A stretch of 64,000 nt of DNA. Origin: Strigamia acuminata. Its lineage: Eukaryota > Arthropoda > Chilopoda > Geophilomorpha > Linotaeniidae. The notes under the pieces are model-generated. The model did not search any database and had not been told where the DNA came from. It saw only the letters and a list, made by a program, of their open reading frames with translations. Below are positions 1-10,400 of the stretch, in pieces. Location: positions 3,166,186 through 3,230,185 of the forward strand of contig OX442317.1 in assembly GCA_949358305.1 (NCBI GenBank), read 5' to 3'. Every line of letters starts with the position of its first letter. Positions within the stretch are counted from its first letter, which is position 1. A program made the position numbers and the translations under genes.

Positions 1-2544
1 CCATCCCGTTGTCATGGTAACGCGAGGGGGCAAACGGTGTCCGTGTCGAGTAAGCCCTCGAGCAAGTCCGGGAATTGTGTTTGCGAGGCAATTGGCCGAC
101 CAATTACGTCATGTGGACGTTTCGGTTGTTGCTTTTTATTTATGTCGTGCGCATGCGCCGTCCGTGTTGTCTGCTCCATCTTTCCACCCTCTCTAATCCC
201 CTGCTCTGGTTGGTGGTGCGCCGTTGATTCATTACCGCCATTACCTATTCTGGGGGGAATCGCGGGGGAGGAGGAACGCGATCGTTACCTCAACACCTAC
301 TCCGCCTTCCCTCGCCTTCCCTTCCCTTCCCTTCCCCTCCATCCATACTTTGATTCTCTTCTTCATCTCCTTCATGCGCGTCACAGATAATGATGAGGAA
401 GAAGACGAAGAGAAAAATTCACACTTTTTCACAAATGACGTCACGCGTGACTTGCACAACGAGATTGCTTGCCACTTGCCAGTCAGTTCGAGTCGAGTTT
501 TAGCAAAGAGTTCACGTGGAATTTGACATTTTTGCCAGGCGTATTAAAGATGCACCACGCACCGGAAGCGCATCTACTGCCAAACTAATCCTGGAGCCCC
601 AAAAATGTATATCGGGCTCTGCCACAAACGGTGATTGTGTCAACTCGAATCAATCAACGAACAAAGTTGGAAAAGAAAGCGAAAGCACGAGTTTAGTATG
701 ATTGTGTGATGAATCAAATGGCGGAGAGTTCTGACTAATATTTTGAATGAGATTTTCACTTTTCGTGACATTCATGAAGTGGCGGGCGGACGGAATGTGC
801 GCGTTTGGCGTAAAAAGCGCGGGCATTTCACGGCATTTGGCATTAATTGCGCTCGGAACGTTATTAATGCGTTGTTTTGTGTATTCTTTTTTCTTTTGTC
901 TCGTCTCGGCGTTCGTTGATGACGCTCTTTTGCGGTGGAAAGTGCGAGACGTGACGTGACGCTTTGGATGTTTTGGCAATGAAAATGCATCGCCTCCAAT
1001 TTGTAGGTGAAAGCTTTTTGATGTTAATTGTGGCGCTGTGACAAGTGCATTAGTTTTGCGAGGCGCACGGCTCCCGTCACGAGGGGGCGCGCGCGCCTGA
1101 TTAGCCCTCCGCCACAGCGCCTCGCCTCGCATCGCACGCCCGGGTTGCTGTCACCTGCCGCCCGATGGATGAGACGCGCGAGTCATTAGCCGCCCGTGCA
1201 CCGCCGACGACACCCCTCTCTGCTCTCACTCTCTCTCTCGCTTTCTCTCTCTCACTTGATGGCGCCGCGGCGCGAGCGCTTCGACGCTTCGACGCTTCGA
1301 CGCCTCCACCTCGCCACGCCACCTCTTTTCCAATCGAAACGTCGATGTACCAGTTAATCATCGAGTGCGTGATTGTGACGGATCCCAGTGCGCACGCGCA
1401 ATGCGCCGCCGAGCGGTCGCTGCATGTGAAAGCGTCTTCGTCGGAATCGGAAGCGCTCGGGTGAATCGTGCGAATTACTTTTGTTTATACTTTTATGAGC
1501 GGAGGAGAAAGTTGTTTGCAAAGTGTTTTCCGACACTTCCTGCACTGCAGTCGGCGCAATCCGCCAAAGGATTGTTTGCTGATGAATAAAAAGTGAAGAG
1601 AGAGGAAGGAATTTTGCTTTGTGCTTATTATTCCAATTAGCGTTGTAATTATGGTCACTCGAGTTGTGCATGTAATTGTGGGGTCTGTGAAGGCTTTTAT
1701 GGCGAATAAACGCGCGCAATTGACTCTAAATTGATAAGGAAAGAAGAAGGAAGCTTTTCGACCTTGCAGTGAAGTCATCAGCGGGTTGGGAATGAAGTGG
1801 AGATCTGAGATGTGAGGGCTGCCCCCTTTAAATGCAGATTGAGTTACACTTTTGGTCTAAGCGAATTCAATTTTGCCTTTCATATATATAACTTACTGGC
1901 GAGTGAATTACGCTTGCGTTTGCTTGCACGAGAGATTTTCTTCTTTTTTTTTCTTTTTATTTCGGTGGAGTGGAAATGGAACCGCGGTCAAAGTGATGGA
2001 ATTTGCATACTGACTTTGGCAATTAACCGTGACCAATTTCTCGATTTCTCGGCTGAGATTTTTTTGTGCACTTCTAAGTGCGTGTACATTGTTTTGAATG
2101 CACGAAAACGAAAATCACTTATTTTTTGCGACTTTGCAGCATTAATGCGCTCCATTAGTTTTGGTGCCCTGTGCGGGTGCAGCGCTCGATCGTGCCTTAA
2201 GCCGGTGTTGATGTTTTTATTGAGTATCTAGCTAGTAAATAACGTGAGAATACAGCAAACTTTCATCGTCTAACGTTGCCCCATATTTGTTGTAACGCAG
2301 AGATGTGAGAAGTTGTGCTAAAAAAATTATTTAACATTGAACCTTTTAGATTATATTGGCTGGTGGTTCGCAAATAAGTTTGGTACAAATAATTCAATCT
2401 GAAGTGCATAATAATTGGGTTTGTTTTAAATAAATGTTACCTATGGTCCATCAAAATTTCACCTTGTTAGAGAAGCACTGCATCAGGTTGTTGTTTTTTA
2501 ACTGAAGATGCTTTTCATATTTTATATTTTGAGAGTCTAATAGC
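1..2544. other. Intergenic, no gene recognised
   Basis: No open frame here resembles a known protein or has convincing splice sites. The right half is AT-rich. A GC-rich stretch at about 1030-1460 holds a pyrimidine-rich run (about 1213-1257) and three copies of an 8-bp unit cttcgacg (about 1280-1303). The missing 5' exons of TBCA, which lies downstream on the same strand, were looked for here and not found. Confidence 0.5.
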
Positions 2545-3069
2545 TTGGGCTAGCCTGAAATTTAAATCTAGTTCTGGATGATTTAGCCTACAAAATGATT
2601 AGGCTAATGCAGGGGTTCCCAAACTTTTTAGCATCGCGCCCCACTTTTTAAGCAAGGCGATCTTCTGCGCCCCACTTCATCTACCAGTGCATTAAATTTT
2701 TAAAAAATATACTACTAAAAAGAAAAAAAGAAATTTTTATATAATTATGCTTAAAAATTTACAAAAGTTTGCAAAATAAGCTTGTTTTATTTAGGCGTGT
2801 ATGATGGGTGCGCCCCACCAATAATCAGCTCGCGCCTCACCGTTTGGGAAACCCTGGGCTAATGCATTTGCACCAGGAATAAAAAATCCACATATCTAGG
2901 CTATAGCATGCAGCCAATAGACAATCAACTGACCATACTGCGCACGGAATTGTGGGAAGTGACAATGGCAGTTATCTAGTTCACACAACTGGATTAGAAT
3001 TATTTAATTTTGGGCTAGATACATTTGCGTTAAGAACTAGAACTAGATTTAAATGTTCGGCTAGCCCAA
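2545..3069. mobile_element. Inverted-repeat element, interrupted by a hAT-type insertion
   Basis: The 31 bp at 2545-2575 (starting ttgggctagcc) and the 31 bp at 3039-3069 (ending ggctagcccaa) are inverted copies with only about three mismatches. Similarity continues weakly outward into gagtc/gactc. Without the hAT-like insertion at 2610-2856 the element would be about 270 bp, a normal size for a MITE. No coding capacity is seen. The superfamily is not assigned because no clear target-site duplication was found. Confidence 0.6.
2610..2856. mobile_element. Non-autonomous hAT-type element (247 bp)
   Basis: The element begins CAGGGGTTCCCAAAC and ends GTTTGGGAAACCCTG, an inverted pair with one mismatch. 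It is flanked by a perfect 8-bp direct repeat, ggctaatg, at 2602-2609 and 2857-2864. Terminal CAGNGGTTC-like sequence with an 8-bp target duplication is the signature of hAT transposons. There is no transposase frame, so it would have been moved by an enzyme coded elsewhere. It sits inside the 2545-3069 inverted-repeat element and is therefore the younger insertion. Confidence 0.85.
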
Positions 3070-4482
3070 ACTTTCTGGACTCCGAAAAGGTGAAGAAGCA
3101 AAGTTGGCAAAAGAGAACTTTTCTTTGCTGTTCGGTTGTCGACTGCAGTGTAGAGGAGGAACGGTATTAGTGTGAGAAATCACTTATTGATGACTCTTTT
3201 TTGAGTCAATTAAGAAGTGGAGTTTGGACGTTATTTTTTCCCTCCCGTTTAAATGCATCGCGGGGAAAGTAGCCGAATTTCTCCTAGTTAAAACGTGAAT
3301 AATTGATCTCAAAAAGTAGGTTTACATGTTGCATGTGTTGAGGGTGAGTGGGTGAGGTGAGGTGGAGGGGGTCGGCGTGCATCTGCATCTAATTTGCATA
3401 GAGACGGGGGGATGGGGGGAATTGAAAATTCCTGTCAGGAGGGTGGTCTCCGAGTCCGAACGGCCACTGTAGGGAATTTTGAGTGTCAGGTGAGACCGCT
3501 GGGATGAGAAAGGGTTTCTCTCTTGCTCCGCGTCTAAATATTTAACGATCTGGCGTTTCAACCCTTTTGACACTCGTTGCCAGATAAAAATGTCCTAATG
3601 GAGTTTGCAGCAGCGAGAAATGGAGACGTGCAAAAGAGTTGACGTGCAACTGCAACGCGGGATTGGGTTACGCCAATCGACGTGCCAAAAGGGTTAGTTC
3701 GCCCGAAATGCGCACCCACTGTTATCTTTGAGTGGCGGCAATGGGGGTTATGAAGTGGCTTGATGAATTGTCCAATATCTGGCTTAAAGTGCGTATTTTT
3801 TTGAATTTATTTTTATTTTTTGGATTTTTTGGATTTTTTGATATTTTTGGGGCGAAATTGTTGATTGTTGTTTATTTGGTTTAATTTGGTGGGTTTTGCG
3901 TCGTGATATATAAAGTTGAGAGCGGCTGCAAAGTTGCGGTGGTTGGTGCTGGGGTTTGTGGGCGCGTGTCTGCCATTTTGAATTGGAAGTTAAGGTGTTA
4001 GAGGACCGAGTTTATGTGACACCAAAGCACCTTGTCCCCATCTCAATAAAATGCTGTGTTTTAGAGGTGACCAATTGAAACGAACAACAGCGTGTTTCGT
4101 CGCAAATTCATTTGTAGGAGGAAATAAAAGAGGGGAGTTGGAAAAACGGAACTCGCGGACCCCCCCAGCATTTTTTTTTTATTTTTTAATTTTTTTTTAT
4201 TTAAAAAAATATATATACAATAATTTTTTATATATAAAAAAAGTTTTTTTTCAATTTTTTCTATTTTTTCGGGGTTTTTATTCGGGTCCATTTGACAGTG
4301 TCCATTCCAATCAAGTTCCATTTGGGTGAAGAAATTGGCCGCGGATGGCGTGGGCGGTACCCGTGGGAGGGAGCTAAAATGGGGTCTGATGTCAATTTGA
4401 CTGTTTTGTAAATAGTGCGTTGAAATTGAACATTTCCATTTATTTATTTATTTATTTATGTTTATATATTTTTTTGAATTAG
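3070..4482. other. Upstream of the visible TBCA exons; intron or intergenic
   Basis: This AT-rich sequence contains poly-T and TTTA runs (for example 4437-4459) just before the TBCA acceptor. No upstream TBCA exon (the conserved N-terminal helices) could be recognised, so this is probably part of a long intron. Nothing else is supported. Confidence 0.4.
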
Positions 4483-4717
4483 GAAGAAGTGTTGCAGGAA
4501 AGTCTGATGATGATTCCCGATTGCCAGAAGAGACTTCGTTTGGCTTTTTCCGAGCTCAGAGATTTAGTGGTTTGTGATTTTTATTTTTTATTTTTTATTT
4601 TTGTTTATTTTTATTTATTTTTATTTTTAGTTATCTGAGAAGGATTTGGAGGGCACTGATGAATTCACGCAGGCGCAGTTGATTGTATCCGAAACTATTC
4701 CTCTGTTGAAGCCCTGA
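4483..4717 (+). CDS. TBCA: Tubulin-specific chaperone A (cofactor A), 3' two exons
   Basis: TBCA is a small helical protein that holds beta-tubulin during folding and release. Two exons are visible: 4483-4569 (29 codons) and 4631-4717 (28 codons plus TGA), separated by a 61-bp GT-AG intron in phase 0. The first carries LQESLMMIPDCQKRL, close to the family motif LQESxMMIPDCQRRL, and the second continues with SEKDLEG and an acidic-amphipathic helix. Alignment to the human C-terminal half is gap-free across the junction, which supports the splice sites. The N-terminal half (about 50 residues in the family) is not found in the 4.4 kb to the left, so the gene is 5'-incomplete here. It converges on otp. 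It could be a truncated copy, but both exons are intact. Confidence 0.85.
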
Positions 4718-4861
4718 TAACTTTCTTCTTCTTGATGCTGTTGTGCCATTTTGTTTTTTTTTTGTTTTTTTAATAAGAATGGGAAGATGAAAAATTAATT
4801 ATATTTTTTGAATGTTGTTTTATTTCATAGAGTATTTGTAATTTGGGAAAATCCAAAATGA

Positions 4862-4885
4862 AATAAAATGATATTTATAAATAAA
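4862..4885 (+). terminator. Polyadenylation signals after TBCA
   Basis: AATAAA occurs at 4862-4867 and again at about 4880-4885, roughly 145-170 nt after the TBCA stop codon. A GT-rich stretch (ggtttatcgcttgttcgtgt) follows. This is the likely TBCA transcript end. Confidence 0.5.
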
Positions 4886-7408
4886 TTGGTTTATCGCTTG
4901 TTCGTGTCGCGTAATGACGTCACTCGAATCGTAATCACGCAGCAAGTAAAATTTGTGTTGGTTTTAATTAATTCAATTTGTATCGTTTTCGTGTAATTTT
5001 ATGCTTATATAAAAAGGTAAAATTTAATTTTAAATGATCAATTATAAATAATTAATTTAATTTCGTAACTCTAATTGATGAGATTACCAGTTGAGCTTGA
5101 CGGAAGCGGCCGCCATCTTCGGCGTAATTTCCACCGCCGATTTACGACGGCGAGGAGAACGAGAACGAGAACGAGGTAGGATTTTTCATTTTTATTTCGA
5201 ATCATTTGAGGTGATGAAAAATGAATGAGGTTAAATAATATCCGAGATAATTAAAGTATAAAATCCGTCATTAAATATTCAACAAAAGCGATAAACGCGG
5301 CGATGATGACGGCTGCGATTTTCCCGCCGATTCCTATCGGCCCTAATGTCGGCATTAAATTGAAGCAAATAAATTACACCAATTTCAACTCATTTCTTTT
5401 TGTTTTCCTTTATTTAAATTTTAAATTTTAAACGTTACGATAACATCTAATGATGCGTGAACACTTTGATAAAACTAACACAACAATTTCATTCACTCGG
5501 ATTTCCTCTTCTAATTCCAACTTCCGGTTTTATCGCCAACATCATCGCTAGCGACATCGCCGTGTACACATTTTCCCCTCTCAAATCCCCAGAGCTCGTA
5601 TCTATAGCAACCAACACGTTAGGCTTAACTTTTCACGTGGATTAAGGAAGTAGGGGGAGTTCCATGAATAATGTCTTTGCCTACATTTGAATGAATGGCG
5701 CATTAAACTCAAGATTCGAGGAAAAAAATCACGGGGAAAAAATCAGAAATAGAAAAATAGAGAAATTAAAAAAAAAAAAGAAAAAAGAAGCGATAGGCCT
5801 AACGGCGGAAGTGATGTTAGGCCTAACGAGTTGTAAATTAGCATAAGGAGTTAGTGCTGGTGAATGAGACATCATTTTGGCACATTGACCCCGTGTGAAT
5901 GGTGCAGAGGCCACCAGGGGGCTACAAAAGGGGCTCGGGGGAGACATTGGACAGAGGATCAAAGGATTAAAGAAAATAAATCAAATCTTGGGTCATTTGT
6001 TAGCAAGTGGTGTGAAGAGGAGATGAAATGATAGCGAAAAATAGGTTAGGCTTAAAATGGTAGGCCTAAAAAATAAATGAAACAAAATAAAAAATATATT
6101 CCGTAACAAAAAACCTCGACATTTTTTTTTAAAAAAAATTTCTTCTCATTTTTATTAAATGGGAAATAATAATTTTTTTATTATTATCTTTTTTTGGGAG
6201 CGCCTTAGTTGTTGATTGGCTGCGAGTCTGTAATGGCGCGAATCTAAGTGTGATTGGTGTAGGTGAATTGAGATATAGTTTTTTTTTTTTTCTTTTTTCT
6301 CACTTTAGTGTGCGTGGCGCGAAGGCGGGGGGTCGCCAAGGAAGCGTCATTGGCGCGTGTCTTTTATTTGGCCTTCTATCCATCAAAAATTTTAATCAAG
6401 TCCTCGGTGGGAGGGCGGGAACGATGAAAAGACGCGAGTCGCGTGGCAGGGGAGCGCCGTTGCTCCGGCAACCGACCTGGGATCCATTTTGGGCGTCGCC
6501 TCTCGGCTAAAATGGCTTCAAGTTCAAGTCAAATAGATTTGGTTGCCAACCCCCAAGAGAGACACCCTCAAGGATTTACTCGGGCGTCCTCTAAGTCCGT
6601 CCGCGACTCCATTTTTATCATTTTCCTTATTCCTTTTATTTGTTTCGCTTTTTGCGCGACATCTAATGAGAGTTTTTCGGCGAGTTTTTGGAAATTTTTA
6701 ACAATAAAAACCAGGACGAGTCAGTCGAGATTTGTTAGGAAAAGATGGCGAATAAAAAAGTGTAAATTGACCCGTGGGTGGGTCAGGCGGGTCAATCAAT
6801 GAGGAATATTGTGTGATGAATGTGTTTTGGAATCAATACTTTTGTAAAATCAAAATTTTTCAACTTTATTTATTTATAATGCGGATATTTAAAATGAAGA
6901 ATGAATAAAAATTATTATAAAATTTATTAATTTCGTTTAAAGATAAAAAAAAATAAAAATAAAAATAAAAAATCCGGGGATAAAACAAAAAATAAAAATT
7001 AATATTATTATCCATTACTTCATCCCGTTCATTTCATATCCACGAAAATGAAAAAATGTACAAGCGATTCGTCGCCTTCCTTCCTTCCCACAATCCATTG
7101 CACACATCGGCCCCTACCTACACACTATAGAATTTGTACCAGATTACGAGTGAAAATACATCAAAATAAATATATAAAAAAAAATGAAATAAAATTTTAA
7201 AAAGAAAAAAATAATAAAATAAAAAGTACAGCAAAAATGTATACACGAATTGAGATTAATCATTGTTTCTAAAATGCGAGGAACCAAAGGGCCCTCGTGG
7301 GGCCGTTTGAGCAGTCAGTAATTTGAGTCGATCCATTCAAATTCAAATCCAATTCCAAATCCAAAGGAAAAACCGCGAGATTTAGGGCCACGTGACACGT
7401 TGTTGAGT
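4886..7408. other. Intergenic between TBCA and otp, including the otp 3' UTR
   Basis: TBCA and otp converge here. TTTATT (AATAAA on the minus strand) at 6923-6928 and 6865-6870 could end the otp transcript, giving a 3' UTR of about 0.5 kb. At 5108-5128 the sequence acggaagcggccgccatctt combines an ETS-like and a YY1-like motif and looks like a promoter, but no gene could be attached to it. The 10-mer taggcctaac occurs twice near 5790-5830. Much of the rest is A- and T-rich low-complexity DNA. Confidence 0.4.
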
Positions 7409-10400
7409 TCACCTGAAAACCGACATGGATGCGGTGTGTTCGAGCGCCCTTCGACGCAACGACGCGATGCTGGTTCCCCGCCACGCGTCACCCGAGTCAC
7501 CAGAAGCTCCCATGGCCATTCCCGCCATTCCGGCCGCCATGCCGGCCATGCCCATGCCGCACGCGAGTTGCGGCGGCGAGGACGAGCCGACCGAGTTTGG
7601 CGGGGTCGTGGCCATGGAGTTGAGGCCGTAGCTCTGGTAAACGGATGTAGCGTTGGTGGTCATGGGGGAGGATAAGGGCGACGTGGTTTGGTTCATGGCT
7701 CCCATCTGCATCTGTTGGCCGAGTGTTTGTCGGTTGAGCTGCGACGTTAGGGGCAGACTGGCACCCATACCGCCCGGGCCCATGGATGCCATGGTCGTCC
7801 ATCGCGAGTTTGGGTCTGCGAACGAGCAAAGTCCGTCGCTCATGGCACCGAACGGGGGAAGTCCGTGCGAGGGCAGAAGGGCACCCGGCGTGCGGAATAC
7901 GTTCGTCGTCTTTTTCCGTTTCTTCCATTTGGCGCGACGGTTTTGGAACCAGACCTGCAAATTCAAAACAAAACGTGCTCGTTAGAAAACGTGGCGCCAG
8001 ACAAACGAAACTTGCCGGTTATTACGATAGAGAATCGTGTTATTTTTAATGATTTAGTAGTTTATTCGTTTATTTTTCAATTATATGTGGAAATATCTAA
8101 TAATTTCATTAAATTATTCTGTGATTTTGATGCTTTGCAGAGTTCATGTTGATATCGGTTTTTAGTTGTACCCTAAGATGGCGGCGAGTTGTGTGTGTGG
8201 ATGGTGGTTTGGTGAGGGTGAGTTTTGGGGATTATTTAGTTAAAAGTGTCGTTTACTCGTTGTTTTAAGTATTCATTGTGGAAATTAATTTCAGGTGGCA
8301 AATTGTGACTGCAGGATAAAAGCCAATCTATTACGAGTGCGATAAATCGTTATCAGATGTGTAGAAGTGCAACGTGAGCGAGCACATTTCCGTCGTAATT
8401 TGAATTTACAAGGATAACATCTACATCAAGGTGAAGGTTAACGAGGTAAATAAGAGAGTCTACTGCACATAATAAAGGTTAAATTTATGAATACAAACGC
8501 GGAAATGTCCATAAACAAATTTTTATCCAATTCTTTAACATTGGCAAACGAAAATTCAAACTTTTCTCGTTCCAAATCGAAACAAACCGTGAAAATTCAA
8601 ATTTAATCGTTATTTCCTGCAATTGGAAACGAAATAAGCGCAAGTTTGTGACCAGGAATCGGGTTTTAGTCGTTTGGAATTGAGAAAATGAAGAAAAATG
8701 GTTAAATAGTCGCAAAACTCGGTGGAAAGTTTTCCAAACGAGAGTTGCGCATGTAATTTATTGAAAAGTGCTGACTGGTGTCAAATTGTGACGGTATCAA
8801 GTACAGCAGCACTCGCACTTAAGTGTTTGTCTCGTCTAAGACGCGAATTTGTCGCTTTTAGATGAGGACTTCGATCGGCCATGTTCCACGCGCGAGATAA
8901 CGGTGTAATTGAAATGTAGAAAAGGTTTGTCTGTCGATAGGACCACACCCACGTGTCGATCATACGAGCAACTCCCATGACGACGCGTGCGCACCGCCCA
9001 CGAAAGGAGGGGCTAGAATTGTCACGTGTATTGCTAAGACGACGCCCCTTGGGGGCGGCGATAAAAATGGCCGACTGAGACGTGAGGCCAATTGGGTTTA
9101 TAGATACGATCGGGGATTGACAGCTAAGTGATGGTTGGGTTTGCATTTTTGTTTTTTCTATTTTTGTTGTGATGGGGGCTTCGAACGGGGGCTTTTAATT
9201 GCGCAAAGTAATGGTTTATGTTTGTGTTAATTTTACGGCGTTAGTGAATTAAGATGTTAATTAAAAGTGGGCATGAAAATGAATATAGTTTGGGGTTAGT
9301 TTAGTGCTGGTTTTCTCACAGTGATGGATCCTTAAACTAAATTTGCAAGCTTAATTGAATTTCGCACATTTTTCGCTAGAATTTTATTATTTATTTTTTT
9401 AGATTAAATTTTAATGGTAAATTTTTTTTTGTTTTTACTTCATTCAGGGTACGCTTTGACCAAGGTAAAAAAAACAAATTTTTTTTTTGATTTTTTGGCC
9501 AAAAACCAATTTTTGTTAGTTTTTGGTCTTAAAATTAATTTTTTTGATTTTTCGTTTAATAAACTCAAATTTTTTGGATTTTTCCTACAAAAGCGGGAAA
9601 TTTTCTTAATTTTTTGTCCGAAAAACCTCGAATTTTGTCAACTTTTTGGATTATTCATCCGAGAAACCTCAAATCTTATCAATTTTTTGGATTTTTATCC
9701 AAAAACGTCAAATTTCCTCAATTTTTGGGATTTTTCATCCGAAAAACGTCAATTATTTTCAAATTGTAGGATTTTACATCCGAAAAACGTGTAAAAGCGT
9801 TGATGAATTAGAATTTTATCACCGACGCGATCAAATTGAACACCCAACAACTTAGACGTTTTTCCGATGTAAAATCCTACAATTTGAAAAAAATTTCTCA
9901 ATTTTTGGGATTTTGCATCCGAAAAACGTCAAATTTTTTCAAATTGTAGGATTACATATAAAAAAAACTGCAAATTTTCCAAATTTCATCCTTAAATTTA
10001 TTACCAAATCAAACGAATCGAACAACAACGCAATTCCACACACCCCAGCATTGTACCCCAATAGCAAACAAGTAAAAAAAGAAAAAAGGCCCAAATCTCG
10101 CCGGCGCACCGAAAATCCATTAGAAGCAAATAACACATTTTCGCACTATTGTTTCTTCTTTTCCACCTCCATCCCACACATAAATCCAAAAGGCTGCAAT
10201 AAAGTGCTCGCAGGCCACTTCACACGTGCGACCCCTGGAGGAAACCGGTGGCAACGCGAGGGGAAACCCAGGGATATACGTCATGTCTGATGGAAGCTGA
10301 TCTTTGATCCAAGCTCGCGGCCAATTAGTTGGGCATCGCGGCGCGTGGCCCGTGACTTCCGCTTCTCCAGCCGGTCATCGATCTTCGCCCCGCGCAATGT

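Noticed and set aside
5090-5185. Minus-strand frame reading Arg-Ser repeats then a short tail and stop, like the end of an SR splicing factor
   Set aside because: The frame is closed by a TGA just upstream and there is no AG acceptor between that stop and the Arg-Ser run, so it cannot be a terminal exon. The sequence is better explained as a gagaac repeat next to an ETS/YY1-type motif.
6443-6802. 119-codon open frame with a hydrophobic stretch, possible small membrane protein
   Set aside because: No family resemblance, no polyadenylation signal or splice sites fitted, and it lies near the otp 3' side in sequence of ordinary composition.
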